Assembly: GCA_022701965.1 (NCBI GenBank)
Contig: JAKONL010000397.1
Coordinates: 1 to 14,302 of the forward strand
Source: Burkholderiaceae bacterium
Lineage (GTDB): Bacteria > Pseudomonadota > Gammaproteobacteria > Burkholderiales > Burkholderiaceae
Direction of reading: 5' to 3'
Length of the DNA stretch: 14,302 nucleotides
The translations under genes were made by a program, and so were the position numbers. Numbering within the stretch: position 1 is the first letter of the stretch; every line of letters begins with the position of its first letter. Shown one piece after another: positions 7,681 through 14,302 of this stretch. The notes below the pieces were generated by a model. It ran no database searches, was not told the DNA's origin, and worked only from the letters and a program-made list of their open reading frames with translations.

Positions 7681-8646
7681 ATGCGCAGGCTGTGTCCGAC
7701 GATTTCCGAACTCAACGCGTTCCATGCCGCGGCCAAGCACCTGAGCTTCACGCGCGCCGCGCGCGAGCTGTGCGTGACGCAGGGCGCGATCAGCCGGCAC
7801 GTCGGCGCCCTGGAGGGCTACCTGGGCTCCGCGCTCTTCGTCCGGCGCTCGCCCGGCGTCGAACTCACCGAGGCCGGGCTGACCTACCTGAAGGCCACGG
7901 TGTCCGCCGTCAGCCAGCTGGAGACCGCGACGGCCCAGCTGATGTCGCAGCGCGGCTCGGGCGGCGCGCTCGACCTGTCGGTCGCGCCGACCTTCGCGAC
8001 GCAATGGCTGTTCCCGCGGCTCGCGAACTTCCAGCAGAAGGTGCCGCAGGTGACGCTGAACTTCGTGCGCTACCAGCAGGCGCGTGAATTCGCCATCACG
8101 CACGAATTCGATGCCGCGATCCAGTTCGGCGCCGGTACCTGGCCCGACGCCAGCGCCCGTTACCTGGCGGGCAAGCGGGTCAGCATGGTGTGCACGCCGC
8201 AGCTCAGGGCCGAGCTCGGACTGCAGGCGCTCTCGCAGCTCGAGCGCGCGACGCTGCTGCAGCACGTCGAGGTACCTTTTGCCTGGCAGGAGTGGCTGGA
8301 GGCCCACGACGGTCACGGGATCAACGGGCTGTTCGGGCCGCGGTTCAGCCAGTACTCGCTCATCATCCGCGCGGCCATGGCGGGCTTCGGCATCGCCGTC
8401 GTGCCGCGATGCCTGGTGGAACACGAACTGGAGTCGGGCGCGCTGATCGAGCCTTTCGCGACCCGGCACGAAAGCCGTCTGGGCTACTACCTCTGCGCGC
8501 CGATCGGTCGCCGCCACCTGTCGGCCTTCCGGCTCTTCGGCGACTGGCTCGCGCATTGCTGCGAGCACACCGTCGAAACGACGCCGGGCTGCGATTTCTG
8601 CGAAGCGCCCGGCAGGGAAATTCCTGCTTGCATTCGTGATATTTAA
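7681..8646 (+). CDS. LysR-family transcriptional regulator (GcvA-like)
   Basis: The 321-residue protein starts MRRLCPTISELNAFHAAAKH. The winged helix-turn-helix FTRAARELCVTQGAISRHV lies at about 23-41, followed by the family's LFVRRSPGVELTEAG wing (about 52-66) and an effector domain from about residue 97. The LDLSVAPTFATQWLFPRL segment and the GFGIAVVPRCLVE segment are typical of GcvA-like members. The frame is open 42 codons upstream, but those residues lack similarity and would run through the operator dyads, so the ATG at 7681 is preferred. It probably senses the substrate or product of the divergent amidohydrolase/liv block. The last 30 residues hold five cysteines, including CDFC (304-307). 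Confidence 0.9.
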   Translation: MRRLCPTISELNAFHAAAKHLSFTRAARELCVTQGAISRHVGALEGYLGSALFVRRSPGVELTEAGLTYLKATVSAVSQLETATAQLMSQRGSGGALDLSVAPTFATQWLFPRLANFQQKVPQVTLNFVRYQQAREFAITHEFDAAIQFGAGTWPDASARYLAGKRVSMVCTPQLRAELGLQALSQLERATLLQHVEVPFAWQEWLEAHDGHGINGLFGPRFSQYSLIIRAAMAGFGIAVVPRCLVEHELESGALIEPFATRHESRLGYYLCAPIGRRHLSAFRLFGDWLAHCCEHTVETTPGCDFCEAPGREIPACIRDI

Positions 8647-8654
8647 TCGATAAT
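8628..8654 (+). promoter_or_regulatory. Weak candidate promoter for the RNA-binding protein gene
   Basis: The AT-rich end of the lysR-type gene holds TTGCAT (8628-8633) and GATAAT (8649-8654), spaced 15 nt, which is short of the ideal 17. TTTAAT at 8642-8647 is an alternative -10. Transcription from here would begin near 8661 and give a leader of about 125-130 nt. This is the most AT-rich spot upstream of the gene, but the match is imperfect. Confidence 0.35.
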
Positions 8655-8660
8655 CATCAA

Positions 8661-8788
8661 GCCTCCCTTCAAAATTCCGGGGGAGTCAACTCGGTGATTG
8701 GTCAGTTTCGCGCGGCTCGGCAGCTTCGTCGGGATGGCGCCTTCGGGACTCCATCGCTTTCATTGATGTGTTTTTTAGGAGTCCCTCG
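8661..8788 (+). promoter_or_regulatory. Structured 5' leader that can hide the Shine-Dalgarno (putative translational switch)
   Basis: The leader holds GGGACTCC (8745-8752), perfectly complementary to GGAGTCCC (8778-8785), which contains most of the AGGAG Shine-Dalgarno (8777-8781). An alternative hairpin, GATGG (8733-8737) with CCATC (8751-8755) capped by C(UUCG)G at 8741-8746, shares bases with the masking element, so the two folds exclude each other. An upstream GGAGTC (8682-8687) can also pair with 8747-8752. A six-T run (8771-8776) sits just before the Shine-Dalgarno. The start of the leader is inferred from the weak promoter call. Confidence 0.5.
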
Positions 8789-9388
8789 ATGGGCAACAAA
8801 CTGTATGTCGGCAATCTGCCGTATTCGGTACGTGACGGCGACCTGGAGCAGGCCTTCGGCCAGTTCGGATCGGTCACCAGCGCCAAGGTCATGATGGAAC
8901 GCGACACCGGTCGCTCCAAGGGCTTCGGCTTCGTGGAAATGGGCAGCGACGCCGAGGCGCAGTCCGCCATCGAAGGCATGAACGGCCAGCCGCTCGGCGG
9001 CCGCAGCGTCGTGGTCAACGAGGCACGTCCCATGGAAGCACGTCCGCCCCGCAGCGGTGGCTATGGCGGCGGCGGTGGTGGCGGCTACGGTGGCGGTGGT
9101 GGTGGCTACGGCGGCGGAAGCAGCGGCGGTGGCTACGGTGGTGGCAACAGTGGCGGCGGCGGTTACGGCGGCGGCGGTGGTGGTGGTGATCGAGGCGGCT
9201 ACGGCGGCGGCGGCGGCCGCAGTGGTGGTGGCTACGGCGGTGGCGGTGGAGGCCGAAGCGGTGGTGGCGGTGGCAGCGGTGACGGCGGCTTCCGCAGCCC
9301 GTATGGCGCCGGCCCACGCGGCGGCGGCGGTCGCGGCGGCAACGGCGGCGGTGGTGGCTACGGCGGTGGCGGCAACAGCGGCTACTGA
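8789..9388 (+). CDS. RRM-type RNA-binding protein with long Gly/Tyr-rich tail
   Basis: The 199-residue protein has one RNA recognition motif (about residues 4-80): RNP2 is LYVGNL (5-10) and RNP1 is KGFGFVEM (44-51). Aromatic residues at Tyr6, Phe47 and Phe49 are well placed to stack on RNA bases. Residues about 90-199 are almost entirely glycine with about ten tyrosines, several arginines and serines, like the low-complexity tails of hnRNP-type and cyanobacterial Rbp proteins. Bacterial relatives are often cold-induced and thought to act as RNA chaperones; that role is inferred here. AGGAG 7 nt before the ATG at 8789 decides the start over an in-frame ATG at 8768. It is a single-gene unit closed by a strong terminator. 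Confidence 0.93.
   Translation: MGNKLYVGNLPYSVRDGDLEQAFGQFGSVTSAKVMMERDTGRSKGFGFVEMGSDAEAQSAIEGMNGQPLGGRSVVVNEARPMEARPPRSGGYGGGGGGGYGGGGGGYGGGSSGGGYGGGNSGGGGYGGGGGGGDRGGYGGGGGRSGGGYGGGGGGRSGGGGGSGDGGFRSPYGAGPRGGGGRGGNGGGGGYGGGGNSGY
9059..9380 (+). repeat. GGC/GGT glycine-codon low-complexity tract
   Basis: This imperfect repeat of GGC and GGT codons interrupted by TAC, AGC and CGC encodes the glycine-rich tail. Mixed use of GGC and GGT breaks up pure homopolymers, but the units are similar enough for length changes in steps of three bases by slippage or recombination. Confidence 0.85.
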
Positions 9389-9430
9389 TCCGCGAGCATC
9401 CTTCGCGCCCCATGTGCGCGACGGGCAACC

Positions 9431-9458
9431 AGGCTTCTTCGGAAGCCTTTTTCTTTTC
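9431..9458 (+). terminator. Rho-independent terminator after the RNA-binding protein gene
   Basis: A perfect 7-bp stem, AGGCTTC (9431-9437) with GAAGCCT (9442-9448), is capped by a UUCG tetraloop and followed by TTTTTCTTTT on the plus strand. It lies 42 nt past the stop. On the minus strand no T run follows, so it should not efficiently end the convergent SDR transcript. Confidence 0.92.
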
Positions 9459-9505
9459 CGGCCTCCCCGATCCGATTCGACGACCGAGATCGTCCTTTCG
9501 TCTTT

Positions 9506-10288
9506 CTATTCGCCTGTCCGGCGTTTCCGCCCCCGACCGGCAGCCAGCCGATCGAAAACCGCATTCGGCAACATCCGCATCAGCTTCGCGACGATGCCCA
9601 TCTGCCACGGAATCACGCGGTAGCTCGATCCGGCCTCGATGGCGTCGAACGCGCGCTCGGCGAAAGCGTCGGGCCGCATCAGGAACGGCATCGCATAGCG
9701 GTTGCCCCGCGTGAGCGGCGTGTCGATGTAGCCCGGGCACAGCGTCACCACGCCGACACCCGAGCCGCGCAGTTCGCCGCGCGGGCTCTCGCAGTAGGCG
9801 ACCACGCCGGCCTTGCTCGCGCAGTAGGCACCGTGCCCGGGCAGCCCGCGAATCGCGGCGACGCTGCCGATGCCCACCAGCCGGCCGCTGCCCCGCTTGC
9901 GCATTGCGTCCACGAACGGATGGAAGGTGGCGGCGAGCCCGGTGAGGTTGACCGCGAGCACGCGGGCCATCACGTCGAGATCGCCGCGCTCGGCGGTGTT
10001 GATGCCCACGCTGATGCCGGCGTTCGCGATCACCACGTCGGGCACGCCCTGCTGCGCGATGCAGCGCTGGCCGGCCGCCACGACGGCGTCGATGTCGGCC
10101 ACGTCGGCGCGGTAGACGGCGCAGTTCGTGCCGTCGACCGCGATGCCCAGACGCGATGCCCAGGCCTCGATCTCGTCGACGCGCCGCGCGACCAGCGCGA
10201 GACGATAGCCGGCGCGATGGAAGCGAGCGGCCAGCGCCTGGCCCAGGCCGCTGGAGGCTCCGGTGATGAAGACCAGATCCGGATTCAC
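9506..10288 (-). CDS. Short-chain dehydrogenase/reductase (SDR) family oxidoreductase
   Basis: The 260-residue classical SDR has the cofactor motif TGASSGLG (9-16), NAG (89-91), and a complete catalytic set: Asn114, Ser142 in GSVAA, and Tyr155 and Lys159 in YCASK. VARR at about 33-36 suggests NADP(H) preference. The substrate is unknown. The GTG start (10288-10286) overlaps the lptC stop, so it is translationally coupled to the lipopolysaccharide block, which hints at a role in the cell envelope or simple co-transcription. The C-terminus is basic (GRGRKRR). Confidence 0.9.
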   Translation of the reverse strand: MNPDLVFITGASSGLGQALAARFHRAGYRLALVARRVDEIEAWASRLGIAVDGTNCAVYRADVADIDAVVAAGQRCIAQQGVPDVVIANAGISVGINTAERGDLDVMARVLAVNLTGLAATFHPFVDAMRKRGSGRLVGIGSVAAIRGLPGHGAYCASKAGVVAYCESPRGELRGSGVGVVTLCPGYIDTPLTRGNRYAMPFLMRPDAFAERAFDAIEAGSSYRVIPWQMGIVAKLMRMLPNAVFDRLAAGRGRKRRTGE

Positions 10289-10935
10289 CGCTTGGCGCGC
10301 GGCGCGGGAGCGGGCGTGGCCGTCGGGATCAGCGTGCCACGCACCCGGCCCTGCAGGTCGGCGACGCCGCTCAGGTTGTCGTAGTCGAGGTTGTCGGCGG
10401 TGAACTGGTCCTTGCCGCGGATCAGCGTGACGGGCTTGTTCGACTTCACGCGCTCGGTGTCGAGGAAGGCATGCAGGAACTCGCCGCGGAATTCCAGGCG
10501 CGGCAGCACCTGGCCCGTCGGAGAAGTGGCCGCCTCGCGGATCACGATCGCATTGCCGAACAGCTGCACCTCGGTGGCGTCGCCGTTCGAGAGGCTGCGG
10601 TCGGCGGTCGCGCGCGTCGTCAGGCCCTGCGGCGAGATCGAGCGCAGGCGCACCTGGTCGACCTCCAGCGTGTCGTTGTCCGGATAGTGGCGGCCTTCCT
10701 TGCCGAACAGCTCGCTGCGCAGGTCGCCGTTGGGCAGGAAGTTCTTCACCACGAAGCCGCGCATGAAATAGTCGGGTTCGTGCACCGGCGCGGCCGCGGC
10801 GGTCGGCGTGAACAGCTTGGGCGCGTTGCGCACCAGCCAGTAGGTGCCGAGCGCGAGCGCCGCCGCGAGGATCACGGGCAGGTACATCGTCAGGCGGTCG
10901 ATGCCGTCGCGGACCAGTTTCAGCACGGGCTTCAT
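10285..10935 (-). CDS. lptC: Lipopolysaccharide export protein LptC
   Basis: LptC is a bitopic inner-membrane protein that takes lipopolysaccharide from the LptB2FG transporter and passes it to periplasmic LptA. The 216-residue protein has a short cytoplasmic N-terminus, one membrane segment (about 18-36) and a periplasmic beta-jellyroll domain. Family features include DYFMRGFVVKNFLPNGDL (55-72) and HYPDNDTLEVDQVRL (83-97). A proline/alanine-rich basic tail ends the protein. The ATG overlaps the kdsC stop (ATGA) and the stop overlaps the SDR GTG. Position between kdsC and the next gene supports the call, as sequence conservation in LptC is low. Confidence 0.9.
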   Translation of the reverse strand: MKPVLKLVRDGIDRLTMYLPVILAAALALGTYWLVRNAPKLFTPTAAAAPVHEPDYFMRGFVVKNFLPNGDLRSELFGKEGRHYPDNDTLEVDQVRLRSISPQGLTTRATADRSLSNGDATEVQLFGNAIVIREAATSPTGQVLPRLEFRGEFLHAFLDTERVKSNKPVTLIRGKDQFTADNLDYDNLSGVADLQGRVRGTLIPTATPAPAPRAKR

Positions 10936-11510
10936 GCGGCGCCGCTCCCGGTGCGCAGCGCGTCGCCGCGCGCGGCGTCGAGCATGCGGCGATAGTGGCC
11001 GCCGGCCATGAGCAGCAGGTCGCAGAATTCGCGCGCCGCGCCTTCGCCGCCGCGCGCGACGGTCACGTAATGCGCCAGCGCGCGGACCTCGGCATGGGCG
11101 TTGGCCGGCGCCGCGGCGAACGCGGCGCTGCCGAGCATCGCGAGGTCGGGCCAGTCGTCGCCGATCGCGGCCGCCTGCGTCCAGTCGAAGCCCAGCTGCG
11201 CGAGCATCTCCCGGGCAACGGACAGCTTGTCCTCGATGCCGTAGCGCACGTGCTCGACGCCCAGCGCTTCGAGCCGCACGCGCAGCGGCTTCGAATCGCG
11301 CCCGGTGATCACCGCCGGCACGATGCCGGCCATGCGCAGCAGCTTCAGGCCGTAGCCGTCGAGCACGCTGAAGCGCTTGAGCGTCTCGCCGTCCTCGCTG
11401 AAGAACACGCCGCCGTCGGTCAGCACGCCGTCGATGTCGAAGAAGGCGATGCGGATGTCCTGCGCGGCGAGCAGCGTCTCGGGCGCGAAGCCCAGTGCCG
11501 GCACCGCCAT
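10932..11510 (-). CDS. kdsC: 3-deoxy-D-manno-octulosonate 8-phosphate phosphatase KdsC
   Basis: KdsC is a cytoplasmic HAD-superfamily phosphatase that turns Kdo-8-phosphate into Kdo for the lipopolysaccharide inner core. Visible motifs over 192 residues are motif I FFDIDGVLTDG with Asp25 and Asp27, motif II Thr69 in ITGR, motif III Lys95 in IEDK, and motif IV GDDWPD (117-122). The C-terminal GGEGAAREFCDLLL (154-167) corresponds to the conserved GGxGAxRE tail that reaches into the neighbouring subunit's active site in this cap-less tetrameric family. Its ATG shares one base with the kdsD stop (TGATG). Confidence 0.94.
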   Translation of the reverse strand: MAVPALGFAPETLLAAQDIRIAFFDIDGVLTDGGVFFSEDGETLKRFSVLDGYGLKLLRMAGIVPAVITGRDSKPLRVRLEALGVEHVRYGIEDKLSVAREMLAQLGFDWTQAAAIGDDWPDLAMLGSAAFAAAPANAHAEVRALAHYVTVARGGEGAAREFCDLLLMAGGHYRRMLDAARGDALRTGSGAA

Positions 11511-12511
11511 CAGATGACCTTCGCCCGCATCAGGTCGTTGATGCCGAGCGCGCCGCTCAGGACGCCGTCGGCATCGACCACCAGCAGGCAGTTGATGCGG
11601 TGCGTCTCCATGATCTGCGCGGCCTCGACGCCCAGCGCGTCGGCGCGGACCGTGCGCGGGCCGCGGTGCATCACGTCGGCGGCGGACAGCGCGCGCAGGT
11701 CGGCGCCGGTCTCGACCAGCCGGCGCAGGTCGCCGTCGGTGAAGACGCCGACGGCATGCCCCCGGTCGTCGACGACCGCCGCGCTGCCCAGGCCCTTGGC
11801 GCTCATCTCGCGCATCAGCTCGCTGAAGCTCGCCGACGGCGCGACGCGCGGCAGGCCGTCGCCGGTGCGCATCAGGTCGCCGACCAGCGTGAGCAGCTTG
11901 CGGCCGAGCGAGCCGCCCGGATGCGAGCGCGCGAAGTCCTCGGCACCGAAGCCGCGGGCGTCGAGCAGCGCCACGGCCAGCGCGTCGCCCATGGCCATCT
12001 GCGCGGTGGTGCTGGCGGTGGGGGCGAGGTTCAGCGGGCAGGCTTCCTTGGCGACGCCGGTGTCGAGCACGATGTCGGCATGGCGCGCCAGCGTGGAGTC
12101 GAGCCCGCCGGTCAGCGCGATCAGCGGCACGCCCTGGCGCTTGACGACCGGCAGGATGGTCGTGAGCTCGGCGACCTCGCCGCTGTTGGAGATCGCCAGC
12201 ACCAGATCGACGCCCTTGATCATCCCGAGATCGCCGTGGCTCGCTTCGGCCGGGTGCACGAACATCGCCGGCGTGCCGGTGGAGGCCAGCGTCGCGGCAA
12301 TCTTGCGGCCGACGTGGCCGCTCTTGCCCATGCCCATCACGACGATCCGGCCGCGCACTGCGAGCATCGCGTGCACCGCCTCGACGAAGCCCGGCCCCAG
12401 CCGGTCCTTCAGGCCCAGCACCGCGGCGGCTTCGATGTCGAACGTGGCGCGGGCGCGCGCGAGAAGCTGTTCGGGATCGGCCACGGCGGCCGGGGTGGGG
12501 CGGGAACTCAT
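11510..12511 (-). CDS. kdsD: Arabinose-5-phosphate isomerase KdsD (SIS plus two CBS domains)
   Basis: KdsD interconverts ribulose 5-phosphate and arabinose 5-phosphate, the first step of Kdo synthesis. From the chosen start the protein has 333 residues. The SIS domain spans about 45-180, with GMGKSGH (60-66), HPAEASHGDLG (86-96) and SNSGE (109-113), followed by HPGGSLGR (197-204). Two CBS motifs occupy about 213-333. The frame is open further upstream and would run into the divergent antiporter gene, so MSSRPTPAAV at 12511 is preferred; an ATG at 12520 is also possible. Neither has a strong Shine-Dalgarno. It heads the kdsD-kdsC-lptC-SDR block. Confidence 0.93.
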   Translation of the reverse strand: MSSRPTPAAVADPEQLLARARATFDIEAAAVLGLKDRLGPGFVEAVHAMLAVRGRIVVMGMGKSGHVGRKIAATLASTGTPAMFVHPAEASHGDLGMIKGVDLVLAISNSGEVAELTTILPVVKRQGVPLIALTGGLDSTLARHADIVLDTGVAKEACPLNLAPTASTTAQMAMGDALAVALLDARGFGAEDFARSHPGGSLGRKLLTLVGDLMRTGDGLPRVAPSASFSELMREMSAKGLGSAAVVDDRGHAVGVFTDGDLRRLVETGADLRALSAADVMHRGPRTVRADALGVEAAQIMETHRINCLLVVDADGVLSGALGINDLMRAKVI

Positions 12512-12587
12512 CGCCGGCATTTTATGGGGCGCACCGATTCCCCACGGAACGCGCGAAACGGGCGGTCGGTCACTTAGCATCGCAGCC
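12512..12587. promoter_or_regulatory. Short divergent promoter region between kdsD and the antiporter gene
   Basis: Only 76 nt separate the two start codons. On the minus strand CATAAAATG (12526-12518) may include a -10 element for kdsD, with a weak TTCCGT 17 nt upstream. If real, kdsD RNA would start at or very near its ATG and have almost no leader. On the plus strand no clear promoter is seen for the antiporter, so its promoter may lie partly inside kdsD. Confidence 0.35.
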
Positions 12588-14302
12588 ATGTCCTCGCTCG
12601 ACCTCACGCTCCTCTACCTGCTCGCCGCGGTGATCGGGGTGGTGGCATGCCGGTCGCTGAAGCTGCCGCCGATGCTGGGCTATCTCTCGGCGGGCGTGCT
12701 GATCGGGCCGCACGCGCTCGCGCTGGCGCAGAACTCCGAGGGCATCCGCCACCTGGGCGAATTCGGCGTGGTGTTCCTGATGTTCGCGATCGGGCTGGAA
12801 TTCAACCTGCCCAAGCTGCGCGCGATGCGCCGGCACGTGTTCGGCCTCGGGCTGGCGCAGGTGGTACTGACGATGGGCATCGCCACGGCCGGCGCGCTGC
12901 TGGTCGCCTCGCAGCTGCCGGCATCGTGGCGGCTCGGCTGGCAGACCGCGCTGGCACTCTCGGGCGCGCTCACCATGAGCAGCACCGCCATCGTCGTCAA
13001 GCTGATGGCCGAGCGGCTGGAGCTGGAGAGCGAGCACGGCAAGCGCGTGATGGGCGTGCTGCTGTTCCAGGATCTGGCGGTGGTGCCGCTGCTGGTGCTG
13101 ATCCCGGCGCTCGGCGCGCCGCCGGAAGCGCTCTTCAAGGCGCTGTCGCTGGCGCTGATCAAGGCGACGGTGCTGGTCGGCCTGCTGCTCTACGGCGGAC
13201 CGCGCGTGATGCGCTGGTGGCTCACGCTGGTCGCGCGCCGGCGCAGCGAGGAGCTCTTCATGCTCAACCTGCTCTTGGTCACGCTCGGCCTGGCCTGGCT
13301 CACCGAACTCGCCGGGCTGAGTCTCGCGCTGGGCGCGTTCATCGCCGGCATGCTGGTGTCGGAGACCGAATACAAGCATCAGGTGGAGACCGACATCCGG
13401 CCGTTCCACGACGTGCTGCTCGGCCTGTTCTTCATCACCATCGGCATGTCGCTCGACTGGCACATCGTGATCGAGCGCTGGGCGCTGGTCGCAGGACTGC
13501 TGCTGCTGCCGCTGGCCTTCAAGCTGGTCCTGGTGACATTGCTGGCGCGCGGGCTGGGCGGGACGACCGGCGTGTCGCTGCGCACCGGGCTCTACCTGGC
13601 GCAGGCCGGGGAATTCGGCTTCGTGCTCTTGACGCTGGCACAGGACCGCAGCCTGCTGCCGCCCTGGCTGGCCAACCCGGTGCTCGCGTCGATGGTGCTG
13701 TCGATGCTGGCGACGCCGTTCATCATCATGTACAGCGACGCCATCGTGCGAAAGCTGGTCGCGAGCGACTGGATGCAGCAGTCGCTGCAGATGACGACCA
13801 TCGCGCGCAAGACCATCAACACGGCCCGGCACGTGATCATCTGCGGCTACGGCCGCTGCGGCCAGAACCTCGCGCGCATCCTCGAGCGCGAAGGCATCCC
13901 CTACCTCGCGCTCGACCTCGACCCCGACCGCGTGAGGCAGGCCACCGCCGCCGGCGACTCGGTCGTCTTCGGCGACGCAGCGCGACTGCATGCGCTGATG
14001 GCCGCCGGCCTGGCGCGAGCCAGCGCGGTGGTCGTGACCTACCTCGACGTGCCCGGCGCGCTCAAGGTGCTCGCGCACACCCGCTCGCATGCGCCGCAGG
14101 TGCCGGTCATCGTGCGCACGCAGGACGACCTCGACCTGGAGCAGCTGCAGGCCGCCGGCGCCACCGAGGTCGTGCCCGAGGCCATCGAGGGCTCGCTGAT
14201 GCTGGCCAGCCACGCCCTGGCGCTGGTGGGCGTGCCGATGCGGCGCGTGATCCGCGTCGTGCAGGACCAGCGCGACGCGCGCTACAACCTGCTGCGCGGC
14301 TA
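12588..14302 (+). CDS. KefB/KefC-like CPA2 cation:proton antiporter with RCK domain (3' end outside the window)
   Basis: This inner-membrane protein has an N-terminal CPA2 exchanger domain (about residues 1-385, some 12-13 membrane segments) and a C-terminal cytosolic nucleotide-binding RCK/TrkA-N domain. Family motifs in the membrane part are LGEFGVVFLMFAIGLEF (about 56-72), the ion-pathway QDLAVVPLL (about 161-169) and LAQAGEFGFVLL (about 337-348). The RCK domain starts near VIICGYGRCGQNLARIL, a Rossmann GxGxxG. Such proteins exchange K+ or Na+ for H+ and can be gated by nucleotides or glutathione adducts; which applies here cannot be told. The 571 visible codons remain open at the right edge. 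Start MSSLDLTLLYLL is the first ATG before the first membrane segment. Confidence 0.92.
   Translation, partial: MSSLDLTLLYLLAAVIGVVACRSLKLPPMLGYLSAGVLIGPHALALAQNSEGIRHLGEFGVVFLMFAIGLEFNLPKLRAMRRHVFGLGLAQVVLTMGIATAGALLVASQLPASWRLGWQTALALSGALTMSSTAIVVKLMAERLELESEHGKRVMGVLLFQDLAVVPLLVLIPALGAPPEALFKALSLALIKATVLVGLLLYGGPRVMRWWLTLVARRRSEELFMLNLLLVTLGLAWLTELAGLSLALGAFIAGMLVSETEYKHQVETDIRPFHDVLLGLFFITIGMSLDWHIVIERWALVAGLLLLPLAFKLVLVTLLARGLGGTTGVSLRTGLYLAQAGEFGFVLLTLAQDRSLLPPWLANPVLASMVLSMLATPFIIMYSDAIVRKLVASDWMQQSLQMTTIARKTINTARHVIICGYGRCGQNLARILEREGIPYLALDLDPDRVRQATAAGDSVVFGDAARLHALMAAGLARASAVVVTYLDVPGALKVLAHTRSHAPQVPVIVRTQDDLDLEQLQAAGATEVVPEAIEGSLMLASHALALVGVPMRRVIRVVQDQRDARYNLLRG

Noticed and set aside
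9059..9380. CRISPR-like or satellite repeat
   Set aside because: The periodicity comes from in-frame glycine codons of a protein tail; there are no spacers of uniform length and no conserved repeat unit.
9015..9740. His/Arg-rich open frame on the minus strand opposite the RNA-binding protein
   Set aside because: It is the antisense reading of the glycine-codon repeat (GCC/ACC complements give His and Arg runs) and has no domain or start signal.
12570..14213. Long minus-strand open frame opposite the antiporter
   Set aside because: The plus strand encodes an unmistakable CPA2 antiporter with RCK domain; the minus frame is rich in Gln, His and Arg without any family motif.

Overview
The window is a GC-rich, gene-dense chromosomal segment, most consistent with a betaproteobacterium of the Comamonadaceae (Variovorax-like). 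The basis is composition, the metX-metW pair, an Arg-Arg signal on a Liv-type binding protein, and a kdsD-kdsC-lptC lipopolysaccharide block beside a Kef-type antiporter. This placement rests on family knowledge and gene order, not on a database search. I see no insertion sequence, prophage, CRISPR array, tRNA or rRNA gene.

Layout. (1) 1-1610, minus strand: metX and metW, the latter cut by the left edge, form an ATGA-coupled pair for homoserine acylation in methionine synthesis. (2) 1611-1765: a compact intergenic stretch with two hairpins and a candidate metX promoter. (3) 1766-7530, minus strand: a six-gene block of metal-dependent amidohydrolase, Liv-type binding protein, livH, livM, livG and livF, with overlaps or gaps of 42 nt or less. 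It looks like an uptake-plus-hydrolysis module for an unknown amide-, peptide- or amino-acid-like substrate. (4) 7531-7680: a divergent regulatory region with clustered TCATG dyads. (5) 7681-8646, plus strand: a LysR-type regulator, probably controlling the divergent block. (6) 8647-9458, plus strand: a long untranslated leader, a single-RRM RNA-binding protein with a roughly 110-residue Gly/Tyr/Arg-rich tail, and a strong terminator. (7) 9506-12511, minus strand: kdsD, kdsC, lptC and a short-chain dehydrogenase, all with stop/start overlaps. It serves Kdo synthesis and lipopolysaccharide export, but an SDR stands where lptA is usually found. (8) 12588-14302, plus strand: a KefB/C-like CPA2 cation:proton antiporter with a C-terminal RCK domain, cut by the right edge.

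The genes are familiar; the most interesting signals are in the noncoding DNA. First, the RRM-protein leader has an 8-base element perfectly complementary to the segment holding the Shine-Dalgarno sequence. That element also overlaps a UUCG hairpin and can pair with an upstream copy of the SD-like sequence, which suggests a translational switch. Second, a terminator-like hairpin lies only 20 nt before the chosen metX start and downstream of a plausible metX promoter. The predicted 5' end of that transcript is complementary to the hairpin loop, which suggests attenuation or a pseudoknot. Both are inferred from base complementarity seen by eye.
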